DNA of 64,000 nucleotides from Flavobacterium sp. 9. GTDB lineage: Bacteria > Bacteroidota > Bacteroidia > Flavobacteriales > Flavobacteriaceae. Position numbers and translations under genes: made by a program. Below the pieces are notes generated by a model that saw only the letters and a list, made by a program, of their open reading frames with translations, did no database searches and was not told the origin of the DNA. Of this stretch, positions 35,157-43,778 are shown piece after piece (the first letter of the stretch is position 1; every line of letters begins with the position of its first letter). Location of the stretch: the NCBI RefSeq assembly GCF_002754195.1, contig NZ_PEEU01000001.1, positions 5,208,001 through 5,272,000 of the forward strand, written 5' to 3'.

Positions 35157-35245
35157 AGCCCTGATGGAAGCGGCATCCTTTTTTGCCGGTCCCGAAGCTT
35201 CGGGAGGCATAAAAGATATAGCGGACAGCAGGAACTAGCTCCTGA
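35157..35245 (+). repeat. Structured AGCCCTGATGG repeat, copy 2
   Basis: The same conserved blocks as 23481-23560. The variable hairpin is TGCC-GGT-CCCGAAGCTTCGGG-A-GGCA, unrelated in sequence to the other copies but still self-complementary. CAGGA/TCCTG forms the last hairpin. Confidence 0.87.
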
Positions 35246-35280
35246 TTAAAAAACTTATATTCACCTCGTTAATTTGTGTA

Positions 35281-35402
35281 GTCCCTACGGGACAATATTA
35301 TTCTTGTGTTTATCGATCTGTTTTCTACCGACCTGTAACTCCTAACGGAGTATTTTTTGGGGCGCTTAATATACCTCGGAGAGGTTAGATGTTGGTAGAA
35401 AA
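35281..35402. repeat. Multi-hairpin intergenic element
   Basis: It holds GTCCCTACGGGAC, ACTCC/GGAGT and ACCTC/GAGGT hairpins. An outer pairing TTTTCTACC (35321-35329) with GGTAGAAAA (35394-35402) encloses the last two. Only one copy in the window, but its layout suggests a dispersed structured element. Confidence 0.65.
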
Positions 35403-35440
35403 TTTGACAAAGATGATCGCTTCATGGAATAAAATGAATA

Positions 35441-36670
35441 TTATTTAATTGAATTTATGTTTTTGATTATTATGGCTTTGTCTGCTGGAGAATTAGTGAT
35501 TTGCAGTGCTTTTTCGAAATTTTCTATGGCTTTTTTATTGTTTATATCGGTATAGAGATTGCCTAATAAAGAGTAATAAAAAGGATTATTGGTCAGATTT
35601 AGTTTTTCGGCTTCGATAATGGCTTCTTGTTTGCCATTGGTTTTGGCAAGGGCAAAAGTTCTGTTTAAAGCTGCGATGGGTGAGTATTCTAAAATAAGAA
35701 GACGATTGTAAAGTTGTAATATGTTTTGCCATTTTTCGGGCGTGTCTTCTTTTTGTGTGTGCCAATAAGCAATTCCAGCTTCGAGATGATATTTCGAAAG
35801 ATGATTTCCTGTAGAAGCTTTAACTAAATAATGTTGTCCTTTTTCGATCAATTCCTGATTCCAAAGTGTTTCATCCTGATCCTGATACAAAATTGTTTCG
35901 CCATCTTCATTTGTTCTGGCGTCAAATCTGGAACTGTGAAAACACATTAGAGAAAGCAAAGCATTTACGGAAGGTAAGTTGGTTGTTGGATTTTCGATCA
36001 ATAAAAAAGTCAATCGCATGGCTTCTGCGCAAAGATCTTTTCGCAGAATAGTATTTTGTGATGTAGAATAATAGCCTTCAGAAAACAATAAATATAACGT
36101 TGTCAGAACGGTTTCTAGTCTATTATTGATTTCCGAAACTGTTGGTTGTTCAATTTTAATATTGGCTTCTTTGAGTTTTTCTTTGGCACGATTAATCCTT
36201 TTATAGATAACTTCTTTATTGGTTAAAAAAGCATCGGCAATTTCCTGAATCCCAAATCCGCATAATAAATTTAATGCCAATGCAATTTGTGCTTCGCCTG
36301 AATTTTCAGGATTACAAACCGTGAATATCATTGCTAACTGACTGTCATTTATATTTTTGTTTGACAAGTCAATTTCAATTTCTTCAGATTTATTTGCGGT
36401 ATGTTTTATTTCTACGGAAAGCTTTTGCTCGAAAACAGCATTTCGTTTGAGGTAGTTTTTGGTTTTGTTTTTAGCGACGGTATAAAGCCAGGCTGTTGGA
36501 TTTTCGGGAATTCCTTTTAAACTCCATAATTCGGTTGCAGCGAGAAATGTGTCGCTTGTAATGTCTTCGGCAATTTCGATATTATCAATTCCAAATAAAT
36601 AACAGAGCACCGAAACTATTTTTCGGTACTCTGTTCTGAATAAATTGGGTAAAAGCTGGCTTTCTTCCAT
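35441..36670 (-). CDS. ECF-type sigma factor with TPR-like C-terminal extension (ECF42-like)
   Basis: 409 residues. Region 2 is visible (IEIAEDITSDTFLAATELW, then NPTAWLYTVAKNKTKNYLKR), as is region 4 (LCGFGIQEIADAFLTNKE). Both are followed by ~230 extra residues that contain the DUF6596/TPR-like part (NPFYYSLLGNLYTDINNKKA). ECF42 sigma factors have this extension and are linked to DGPF/YCII-domain genes, as here. No anti-sigma factor is seen: the extension is thought to take that role. It directs RNA polymerase to stress genes, probably including its own operon. Confidence 0.87.
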   Translation of the reverse strand: MEESQLLPNLFRTEYRKIVSVLCYLFGIDNIEIAEDITSDTFLAATELWSLKGIPENPTAWLYTVAKNKTKNYLKRNAVFEQKLSVEIKHTANKSEEIEIDLSNKNINDSQLAMIFTVCNPENSGEAQIALALNLLCGFGIQEIADAFLTNKEVIYKRINRAKEKLKEANIKIEQPTVSEINNRLETVLTTLYLLFSEGYYSTSQNTILRKDLCAEAMRLTFLLIENPTTNLPSVNALLSLMCFHSSRFDARTNEDGETILYQDQDETLWNQELIEKGQHYLVKASTGNHLSKYHLEAGIAYWHTQKEDTPEKWQNILQLYNRLLILEYSPIAALNRTFALAKTNGKQEAIIEAEKLNLTNNPFYYSLLGNLYTDINNKKAIENFEKALQITNSPADKAIIIKNINSIK

Positions 36671-36737
36671 AATTTTCTATGCCACTGATTAAAAGGATTT
36701 TTCAGATTATTTGCTTGTATGAAAAACAATAAAAAAT

Positions 36738-37082
36738 TTATACTGTAACAGCCATACGTATTTCGACATTTCCGCCCTGATCTAAGATTGGACATCCGTT
36801 TGCAATTGCTACGGCTTCGTCATAATCAGTGGCTTTGATGATGATTAATCCTCCAATTGCTTCTTTGATTTCGGCATAAGGTCCGTTGATTACGCTTTTG
36901 TTTGTTGTTACTATTTTTCCTTCGCCGTCCCAGCGCTGCAAAGGTCTTGCTAGTTTGTCTTGCGCTGCAATTCCGCCTAGCCAATCTTGCCATAATTTAA
37001 GCGAATCTTGCAATTCTTGTGGCGAAGGCTGTGTTTCTTTTGTGATATAATCTCTACGAAATATTAATAAAAATTCGTTCAT
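36738..37082 (-). CDS. YCII/DGPF-domain protein
   Basis: 114 residues of the YCII-related fold (MNEFLLIFRRD, WLGGIAAQDKL, TNKSVINGPYAEIKEAIGG). The family's function is unsettled. The gene lies 67 bases upstream of the ECF sigma gene on the same strand, the arrangement that defines the ECF42 group. Confidence 0.88.
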   Translation of the reverse strand: MNEFLLIFRRDYITKETQPSPQELQDSLKLWQDWLGGIAAQDKLARPLQRWDGEGKIVTTNKSVINGPYAEIKEAIGGLIIIKATDYDEAVAIANGCPILDQGGNVEIRMAVTV

Positions 37083-37128
37083 GATATTATTTTTTGAGTG
37101 TTATAAAATTTTCTTTTGATGTTTTTAA

Positions 37129-37178
37129 ATCGGTTTTTCAGATTGATCTTTTATATATAATGAATCTGAAAAACCGAT
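37129..37178 (-). promoter_or_regulatory. 16-base perfect hairpin between AhpD-like and YCII genes
   Basis: ATCGGTTTTTCAGATT (37129-37144) and AATCTGAAAAACCGAT (37163-37178) are exact reverse complements with an 18-base loop. A weak T-run follows on the minus strand. It may attenuate transcription or stabilise an mRNA end. Confidence 0.6.
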
Positions 37179-37192
37179 CGATAAAGTTTTAA

Positions 37193-37645
37193 TTAACCAA
37201 ATAAACCTACTTTGTAAGTTCCAGGTTCGTTAGGAAATGCAAGGTTAATACGGTTCCATGTATTAATGTTTGTAACAGCTAAAGTTAAATCAATTAATTC
37301 TTGTTCTGAAAATTCTTTTGCAGTTTCGTTGTAAACTGAATCTGTAACGTCGCATGCTGTTAAAGCTTCTGCCCAAGCAAATGCTGCTCTTTCACGGTTT
37401 GTGTAATATGAGGTTTCTCTCCAGGCGCTTAATCCGTATAAACGTTGTTCAGTTTCGCCTTTGTGACGCGCATCTTTATAATGCATATCAAGACAATAAG
37501 CGCATTTGTTGATTTGTGAAACTCTAAAAAGAACTAATTCTATAAGTGATTGCTCTAATGGAGATTTTTTTAGATATCCGCCAACTGGATAAAGTGTTTT
37601 GATTGCTTCTTGTCCTTTTACGTGAATGTTAATTCGATTTTCCAT
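37193..37645 (-). CDS. AhpD/carboxymuconolactone decarboxylase-family protein
   Basis: 150 residues, all-helical. The peroxidase motif CAYCLDMHYKDA (a CxxC with a following His) is complete, and LSAWRETSYYTNRERAAFAW matches the AhpD-like subgroup. Such proteins can reduce peroxides through the two cysteines. It is the first gene of the group with YCII and the ECF sigma factor, so it may be the effector of this unit. Confidence 0.88.
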   Translation of the reverse strand: MENRINIHVKGQEAIKTLYPVGGYLKKSPLEQSLIELVLFRVSQINKCAYCLDMHYKDARHKGETEQRLYGLSAWRETSYYTNRERAAFAWAEALTACDVTDSVYNETAKEFSEQELIDLTLAVTNINTWNRINLAFPNEPGTYKVGLFG

Positions 37646-37815
37646 TTTGTTTAAATTTAATGTTTATAAATGTTGTTATAATGGAATAACAATCGAACTT
37701 TCGGAATTGGACAAAATTTTTATCTTTTTTTGAAAATATTTTTATTTTTTGTTTAAAAAGTTTGTAAAGGCTTGATATTACTGGTTTCGTTGAAATGAAA
37801 TATTTTCTAAAATTT

Positions 37816-39084
37816 CTAATTATTTTCTCTGGCATTTAATTTTTTGACAATCCAGGGTAGTGTTAATCCCTGACCAATAAGTGTCAGTAATACAACGGCA
37901 ACCGAAATAAAGATAATTACGGTTCGTTCCGGAAAAGGAGTTCCGTCTTCGAGTTCCTTTGGAATACCAATAGCAATTGCCAGAGAAACGATTCCGCGCA
38001 TTCCGGACCAACTTAGAATGACGCTGTTATTAAAGTCTAAAAGAGCATCTTCGGTGACTTTTCTTTTTCCTTTATTTCGAGTGCTTTTGAAGGCTTTTTG
38101 AAGATTGATTTTCTGAAGAAATATTCTGACCATTCTAATCAGTAAAGCTACAATTGTGATAATAAATGCATATCCGATATAAGGTAATATCATGTCGTTT
38201 TCGATACCTTTTAAGATGTAACGAAAATTAAGTCCGATGAGGATAAAGATTAATCCGTTTAGTAGAAATATAATAATGTCCCAAAGGCTTCGGGAGTGGT
38301 TTTTGAGGCTTTCGGGGAATATTTTTTTACTGAAACGTGCAATGGCAAGACCTAAAATAACTACTGCAATTACTCCGGAAACATGTAATTCTTCGGCAAT
38401 AAGATAGGTAACAAAAGGCATTAAGAGCATAAAACTTATGGTAACTTCCGGATTTTTCTTGTGGACTTTGCCTAGTATGAAAGCCAAAATTTTTGCCATT
38501 ACAAAACCTACAAGAAATCCGCCTCCTAATAAAAGAATAAATTGCAGGGTTGCTTTCCAGATTATAAATGCTGATCCCATTACGGCTGCAACGGCAAATC
38601 GATAGGCAACCAATGCTGAAGCATCGTTAATTAAACTTTCGCCCTCAAGTATGGTTATGGTTTTATGAGATATTCCAAGTCCTTTTGTGATACTTATAGC
38701 GGCAACGGCATCTGTCGCTGACAGGATTGCTCCGAGTAAAAATGCCAATGGCCAGGTTATATTCGGGATCATATAATGTGCGACTACGGCAATCCAAAAT
38801 GTGGTTAGAAAAACTAATGTTACTGCCAATGTACCTATGGTATTGATATTGGTTTTGAAATCTTTAGGCGAAATATTAAACGAGGCATCATATAATAATG
38901 GTGGCAGAAAGAGCAGAAATATAATTTCGGGATTAATTTCGATCTCGTTCATTGTTGGAATAAAACCAATTGCAATTCCTACTATAACGAGCAGAATTGG
39001 TTGTGGTAGTTTTATAATATCAGTAAAGGCTGAAAGTCCGATAACAATGGCGAGTATAAAAATAATGATGCTGTAGTTTTCCAT
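37816..39084 (-). CDS. Na+/H+ antiporter, CPA1 (NhaP) family
   Basis: 422 residues with about 12 membrane spans. The ion site is visible in LLGAILSATDAVA and EGESLINDASALVA. The ATG at 39084 is chosen over a TTG two codons upstream. It exchanges sodium (or potassium) for protons across the inner membrane. A short hydrophilic loop is followed by spans and a VILSWSGMRGIVSLAIA block. Divergent from dnaK. Confidence 0.92.
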   Translation of the reverse strand: MENYSIIIFILAIVIGLSAFTDIIKLPQPILLVIVGIAIGFIPTMNEIEINPEIIFLLFLPPLLYDASFNISPKDFKTNINTIGTLAVTLVFLTTFWIAVVAHYMIPNITWPLAFLLGAILSATDAVAAISITKGLGISHKTITILEGESLINDASALVAYRFAVAAVMGSAFIIWKATLQFILLLGGGFLVGFVMAKILAFILGKVHKKNPEVTISFMLLMPFVTYLIAEELHVSGVIAVVILGLAIARFSKKIFPESLKNHSRSLWDIIIFLLNGLIFILIGLNFRYILKGIENDMILPYIGYAFIITIVALLIRMVRIFLQKINLQKAFKSTRNKGKRKVTEDALLDFNNSVILSWSGMRGIVSLAIAIGIPKELEDGTPFPERTVIIFISVAVVLLTLIGQGLTLPWIVKKLNARENN

Positions 39085-39204
39085 TAACAAGTTTTAATTT
39101 AATTTTTGGGATAGGCTAATGTAAGGATTTCGGGATTTAATTGAAAATATTGAAGGACATTAAAACATTAGATTAAGATAATTTTCTGATGAAACTGAGT
39201 GCCT

Positions 39205-39282
39205 AGCCCTGATAGGAGCGGCATCCTTTTGTGGTGGGGTTCACCACAAAAGATATAGCGGATAGCAGGAAATAGCTTCTAA
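39205..39282 (+). repeat. Structured AGCCCTGAT repeat, copy 3
   Basis: The conserved blocks match copies 1 and 2. The variable hairpin is TTTTGTGGTG/CACCACAAAA. The last CAGGA/TCCTG hairpin is weakened (TTCTA). Confidence 0.85.
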
Positions 39283-39313
39283 TAATGACACGTAAAGTAC
39301 TGATATGCCACGA

Positions 39314-39414
39314 TTGTCAGGCTTAAAAAATGTCATGTTGTCAGATGATTATTGTCGTGCCAATATTAAAACTGACAATTTACTTTGGTTTTTTATATTG
39401 GCACAAAGATTGAC
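39314..39414 (+). promoter_or_regulatory. Putative dnaK control region
   Basis: TTGTCAG occurs at 39314 and 39338, and inverted (CTGACAA) at 39372. GTGCCAATAT (39357-39366) and ATATTGGCAC (39395-39404) form an inverted repeat. TTGGCAC-N5-TTGA (39398-39413) resembles a sigma-54 -24/-12 promoter, except that the -12 GC is GA. It would start transcription about 40 bases before dnaK. Confidence 0.5.
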
Positions 39415-39464
39415 TTATGCCACCTGAGTTATAAAATGTATATCAAAAATTAAATATATAAAAA

Positions 39465-41348
39465 ATGGGTAAAATAATCGGAATTGACTTAGGTACGACG
39501 AACTCTTGTGTTTCTGTAATGGAAGGTAACGAAGCAGTTGTTATTCCTAACGCAGAAGGAAAAAGAACAACGCCATCTATCATCGCTTTTGTTGAAGGTG
39601 GAGAAATTAAAGTGGGAGATCCTGCAAAAAGACAAGCGGTAACGAATCCTACAAAAACGATTGCTTCTATTAAACGTTTTATGGGACACACTTTTGCTGA
39701 AACTCAAGAAGAGGCAAAAAGAGTTCCTTACAGTGTTGTAAAAGGTGACAACAATACTCCACGTGTGGATATTGACGGTCGTTTATACACTGCTCAAGAA
39801 TTGTCAGCAATGACTCTTCAAAAAATGAAAAAAACTGCTGAAGACTATTTAGGTCAAACTGTAACTGAAGCGGTTATTACTGTTCCTGCTTACTTTAACG
39901 ATGCACAACGTCAAGCTACTAAAGAAGCTGGTGAAATTGCTGGTCTTAAAGTTATGCGTATCATCAATGAGCCAACTGCTGCTGCACTTGCTTACGGATT
40001 AGATAAAAAAGGAACTGATCAAAAAATTGCTGTTTACGATTTAGGTGGAGGTACTTTTGATATCTCTGTTCTTGAATTAGGAGACGGAGTTTTTGAAGTA
40101 TTATCTACAAATGGTGATACTCACTTAGGTGGTGATGATTTTGACCAAGTTATTATTGACTGGTTAGCTGACGAATTCAAAACTGAAGAAGGTATTGATT
40201 TACGTTTAGATCCAATGTCATTACAACGTTTGAAAGAGGCTGCAGAGAAAGCTAAGATTGAATTATCATCTTCTGCTGAAACTGAAATCAACTTACCTTA
40301 CGTAACTGCTACTGCTTCTGGACCAAAACACTTAGTGAAAAAATTGTCTAGAGCTAAATTTGAGCAATTATCTGATTCTTTAGTAAAACGTTCTATGGAG
40401 CCAGTTGCTAAAGCATTAAAAGATGCAGGTTTATCTACATCTGATATTGACGAAGTAATCCTTGTTGGAGGTTCTACTCGTATGCCAAGAATCGCTGACG
40501 AAGTTGAAAAATTCTTTGGTAAAAAAGCATCTAAAGGTGTTAACCCTGATGAGGTTGTTGCTATTGGAGCAGCTATTCAAGGTGGAGTTTTATCTGGAGA
40601 TGTAAAAGATGTATTGTTACTTGACGTTACACCTTTATCTTTAGGTATCGAAACTATGGGTGGTGTTATGACTACATTAATTGAGTCTAATACAACTATT
40701 CCAACTAAAAAATCTCAAGTATTCTCTACTGCTTCTGATTCTCAACCATCTGTTGAGCTTCACGTATTGCAAGGAGCTAGAGCAATGGCTGCTGATAACA
40801 AAACTATTGGTCGTTTCCACTTAGATGGTATTCCACCAGCACCAAGAGGAGTTCCTCAAATCGAGGTTACTTTTGATATTGATGCTAATGGTATCATCAA
40901 AGTTACTGCTACTGATAAAGGAACAGGAAAATCTCACGATATCCGTATCGAAGCTTCTTCTGGATTAACAGCTGAAGAAATCGAAAAAATGAAACAAGAT
41001 GCTGAAGCTAATGCTGACGCTGATAAAATAGCTAAAGAAAGAGCTGAGAAATTGAACGAAGCTGATAGTACTATTTTCCAAACTGAAAGTCAATTGAAAG
41101 AATTGGGAAGTAAATTAACAGACGATGAAAAAACAGCTATCGAATTTGCTTTAACTGAATTAAGATTTGCTCACCAATCTCAAGATCTTGAGGCAATCCA
41201 AAAAGGATTAGACAATGTAAATGCAGCTTGGAAAGTAGCTACAGAAGCAATGTACGCTCAAGGTGGTGAAGGTCAAGAAGCAGCTCCACAACAAGAGCAA
41301 TCGCAAGGTGACAATGTTGAAGACGTTGAATTCGAAGAAGTAAAATAA
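39465..41348 (+). CDS. dnaK: Chaperone Hsp70
   Basis: A 627-residue ATP-dependent chaperone that binds exposed hydrophobic segments of client proteins with DnaJ and GrpE. The N-terminal nucleotide-binding domain starts [12 protein letters not shown] and contains [15 protein letters not shown]. The substrate domain and lid follow, and the C terminus ends EDVEFEEVK, the usual EEVD-like acidic tail. No grpE or dnaJ is adjacent. Two terminator-like hairpins follow. Confidence 0.98.
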   Translation: MGKIIGIDLGTTNSCVSVMEGNEAVVIPNAEGKRTTPSIIAFVEGGEIKVGDPAKRQAVTNPTKTIASIKRFMGHTFAETQEEAKRVPYSVVKGDNNTPRVDIDGRLYTAQELSAMTLQKMKKTAEDYLGQTVTEAVITVPAYFNDAQRQATKEAGEIAGLKVMRIINEPTAAALAYGLDKKGTDQKIAVYDLGGGTFDISVLELGDGVFEVLSTNGDTHLGGDDFDQVIIDWLADEFKTEEGIDLRLDPMSLQRLKEAAEKAKIELSSSAETEINLPYVTATASGPKHLVKKLSRAKFEQLSDSLVKRSMEPVAKALKDAGLSTSDIDEVILVGGSTRMPRIADEVEKFFGKKASKGVNPDEVVAIGAAIQGGVLSGDVKDVLLLDVTPLSLGIETMGGVMTTLIESNTTIPTKKSQVFSTASDSQPSVELHVLQGARAMAADNKTIGRFHLDGIPPAPRGVPQIEVTFDIDANGIIKVTATDKGTGKSHDIRIEASSGLTAEEIEKMKQDAEANADADKIAKERAEKLNEADSTIFQTESQLKELGSKLTDDEKTAIEFALTELRFAHQSQDLEAIQKGLDNVNAAWKVATEAMYAQGGEGQEAAPQQEQSQGDNVEDVEFEEVK

Positions 41349-41385
41349 GCAGAAAACTCCCGATTTATCGGAATGTGAATCGCTT

Positions 41386-41405
41386 ATCCCGATTTTGATC
41401 GGGAT
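41386..41405 (+). terminator. First hairpin after dnaK
   Basis: ATCCCGAT pairs with ATCGGGAT, followed by CTTTT. Weaker than the hairpin at 41428. Confidence 0.6.
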
Positions 41406-41427
41406 CTTTTGAAGATCATAAATAAGG

Positions 41428-41460
41428 AAAAACCGAGTCAGAAATGGCTCGGTTTTTTTT
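41428..41460 (+). terminator. Main dnaK terminator
   Basis: AAAACCGAG pairs with CTCGGTTTT, followed by a long T-run. Confidence 0.92.
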
Positions 41461-41654
41461 ATGTTTTATGATTAAGTTGTTGAAAAACGAAATTGTAGAA
41501 ATACAGTATTTTATTAAATGGTTTTTATGAATTCATCTAAGAAAATATTTAAAAATTTATTTTGTGTAAATGTGGTTTTCCTCATATATGCTAGGTTTTT
41601 TATTATTTAATTTGTTAAAAATTAATCTAAAAAAATAATAACTAAAACCAATTT
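41461..41654. other. AT-rich spacer before a lipoprotein gene
   Basis: No ORF, repeat or clear promoter box recognised. Confidence 0.45.
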
Positions 41655-42227
41655 ATGAAAAAGATTCTACCTATTGCATTACTTGTATTATCTGTAGTTT
41701 TCACCGCGTGCAGCAGTGATGATAACAATAACAAAGATCCTGAAAGTTCATTTTCGGCTACCATTAACGGTAAAGAATGGAAGCCAACAAAAATTAATAT
41801 GGTTACTTTGATAAAAGTTCCGGGTTCTGGTCAACGTTTTGATATTAATGTTCAGGATGATTCAATTTTGCTGGCATTGGCGTGTGAAAGCGAATCAACC
41901 ACCAATGATGCAATGCCATTGAAACAATACAACTTTTTTGAAGATCCAACAGATACTCAAGTTAGTAATGCTTTGTTTCTAAATACTTATTTATATGCAA
42001 ATGGAAATTCTTTGACAGAGCATTTTCCTGTATCAGGAAAAATTACAATTACTTCTATGGATGCTTCCAAAAAAACAGTATCGGGAACATTTAGTTTTAG
42101 AAATGAAAAAAGTCAGGATGAAGGAGCTAAAATAAAAGTTACAACAACTCCAACACCAACAGTAGTTGAAGTTACAAATGGAGTATTTACCAATTTATCA
42201 TATACAGTAATTAAAGCTCAGCAATAA
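41655..42227 (+). CDS. DUF6252-like lipoprotein
   Basis: 190 residues. The lipobox cysteine is C19 (VFTACSSDDNNN), followed by a flexible Asp/Asn-rich linker. The body is a beta-rich domain (FSATINGKEWKPT ... GKITITSMDASKKTVSGTFSF) of the type found in many Bacteroidota surface lipoproteins (DUF6252). No catalytic residue is visible. Own terminator. Confidence 0.75.
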   Translation: MKKILPIALLVLSVVFTACSSDDNNNKDPESSFSATINGKEWKPTKINMVTLIKVPGSGQRFDINVQDDSILLALACESESTTNDAMPLKQYNFFEDPTDTQVSNALFLNTYLYANGNSLTEHFPVSGKITITSMDASKKTVSGTFSFRNEKSQDEGAKIKVTTTPTPTVVEVTNGVFTNLSYTVIKAQQ

Positions 42228-42249
42228 TTTAAAAAACTTAATAAAGACA

Positions 42250-42277
42250 AGCCGGATTAGCAATAGTCCGGTTTTTT
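42250..42277 (+). terminator. Terminator of the DUF6252-like gene
   Basis: CCGGA pairs with TCCGG, then a T-run. Confidence 0.8.
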
Positions 42278-42296
42278 ATAATTACTAAAGTTATAT

Positions 42297-42941
42297 TCAA
42301 TCTTCTTCTGTTTTTGCAGTAACTACTTCTCCTATAAAATAATAATCTTTCATTATTGGTTTAATTTTAAGATCATTTCCAAGTTTAAATTCAGTAGTTA
42401 AAAAACCTTCATATTGAAATATTAAAATGGCCCCTTTTTTTGCCTTTATTGTAAACTCTCCATCAAAATTAGTTTTAGTTTCAGTTTTACTTCGTTTTAC
42501 TTTGACTTTAGCTTCCGGTAATGGATTATTTTGAGAATCATATAAAGTCCCTGTATAAGTTATGAGTTCTTTTTTAGATTTTACTTTTATGCTGTCAGTA
42601 AGTTGTTTGCGGTCTGTTTGTTCTATTTTTACTTTTCCTTGGGCATTAGCTATTTGATTTCCTAATCCTAAAAATGCAATTATCGAGGCAGCTGCAATCA
42701 TCCATATTGATTTTTTTTCTTTAGGAATAATCATTTCACGATCTAATTGCGATATTCTAAATCTGCCGCACAGTTTTTCCTCTTTTTTATAGGCTAAAAT
42801 AATTTCTCTATCAGAAGATTTTGTAAAATCAATTACATTTTTTTGACAGCTGCTACAAAATTTACCTTTTTCGGTTGGAGACATTTCATGCCAGTTTTCG
42901 TGACAAGGTTCTGGAATTGAGATTTTTATTTTGTTCGTCAT
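42297..42941 (-). CDS. Cys-rich, single-span protein with carboxypeptidase-regulatory-like domain, copy 1
   Basis: 214 residues. The N-terminal Cys cluster (C13, C29, C32, C58 in PCHENWHEMSPTEKGKFCSS...) looks like a small zinc-binding domain inside the cell. One membrane span covers about 78-100. A CarboxypepD_reg-like beta-sandwich follows outside (GTLYDSQNNPLPEAKVKVKR ... DGEFTIKAKKGAILIFQYEG). The first ~120 residues are nearly identical to those of the neighbouring gene. The domain order suggests an inner-membrane sensor or anchor. Function unknown. Confidence 0.75.
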   Translation of the reverse strand: MTNKIKISIPEPCHENWHEMSPTEKGKFCSSCQKNVIDFTKSSDREIILAYKKEEKLCGRFRISQLDREMIIPKEKKSIWMIAAASIIAFLGLGNQIANAQGKVKIEQTDRKQLTDSIKVKSKKELITYTGTLYDSQNNPLPEAKVKVKRSKTETKTNFDGEFTIKAKKGAILIFQYEGFLTTEFKLGNDLKIKPIMKDYYFIGEVVTAKTEED

Positions 42942-42973
42942 TTTTTTATACTTTATGATAACTAAAATTATAT

Positions 42974-43621
42974 TTAATCATCTTCTGGATCTCTTATAAT
43001 TGAGAAACCTTGTAATTCCACTTCGTCAATTTTCATTTTGATGGTTAGATTTAGATTTTTTTTCAAATGAATTTCAACTTCTTTATAGCCTACATATAAA
43101 ATTCTTAATACATCGCGTTTATCCGCTTCTATTGAAAATTTTCCGTCAATATCAGTTGAAATTCCGTTTTTTGTGTTTTTAATTGAGACAAATGCGCCAG
43201 GTAAAGGATTGTTCTTTTCATCATAAATTACGCCTGAATATTTGGTTTTATCATTAGATTTAGAATTTACTGAATCGCTAAGTTGCTTTTTATCTGTTTG
43301 CTCTATTTTTATTTTACCTTGTGCTTTTGCTGTTTGATTTCCTAAACCAAGAAATGCAATCAGTGAAGCTGCTGCAAGTATCCAAATTGATTTTTTTTCT
43401 TTAGGAAGAATCATTTCACGATCTAATTGCGATATTCTAAATCTACCGCACAGTTTTTCCTCTTTTTTATAGGCTAAAATAATTTCCCTATCCGAGGATT
43501 TTGTAAAATCAATTACATTTTTTTGACAGCTGCTACAAAATTTACCTTTTTCTGTTGGAGACATTTTATGCCAGTTTTCGTGACAAGGTTCTGGAATTGA
43601 GATTTTTATTTTGTTCGTCAT
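42974..43621 (-). CDS. Cys-rich, single-span protein with carboxypeptidase-regulatory-like domain, copy 2
   Basis: 215 residues with the same layout as copy 1. About eleven residues differ in the first 120 (E19K, I72L, several in the span), but the outer domain has diverged (GVIYDEKNNPLPGAFVSIKN ... DIDGKFSIEADKRDVLRILY). The two genes are in tandem, 32 bases apart, on the same strand. The pattern indicates a recent duplication or gene conversion limited to the sensor half. Confidence 0.75.
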   Translation of the reverse strand: MTNKIKISIPEPCHENWHKMSPTEKGKFCSSCQKNVIDFTKSSDREIILAYKKEEKLCGRFRISQLDREMILPKEKKSIWILAAASLIAFLGLGNQTAKAQGKIKIEQTDKKQLSDSVNSKSNDKTKYSGVIYDEKNNPLPGAFVSIKNTKNGISTDIDGKFSIEADKRDVLRILYVGYKEVEIHLKKNLNLTIKMKIDEVELQGFSIIRDPEDD

Positions 43622-43778
43622 TTTATTTTATGCTTTCTAGATATATTCTAAAACAAATTGCTGTTTATAAAAGTAATGATTATTTTAAATTACGAGACAA
43701 TAGATTCCTGCCAAAATGATAAATGTCATTTCTCATTCAGATTCTTTTTCGTAATATTACTATTGAAAATATTATTGA

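Larger units (their letters stand above)
35082..35440. other. Spacer filled by two structured repeats
   Basis: No gene. It contains the AGCCCTGATGG repeat (35157-35245) and a second structured element (35281-35402). Confidence 0.7.
39085..39464. other. dnaK-antiporter spacer with repeat and promoter
   Basis: It holds the structured repeat at 39205-39282 and the palindrome-rich dnaK control region at 39314-39414. Confidence 0.7.

Noticed and set aside
37629..37835. Minus-strand ORF of 68 residues between the AhpD-like and antiporter genes
   Set aside because: Lys/Phe/Ile-rich low-complexity translation of AT-rich spacer, overlapping both neighbours. No start context or recognised motif.
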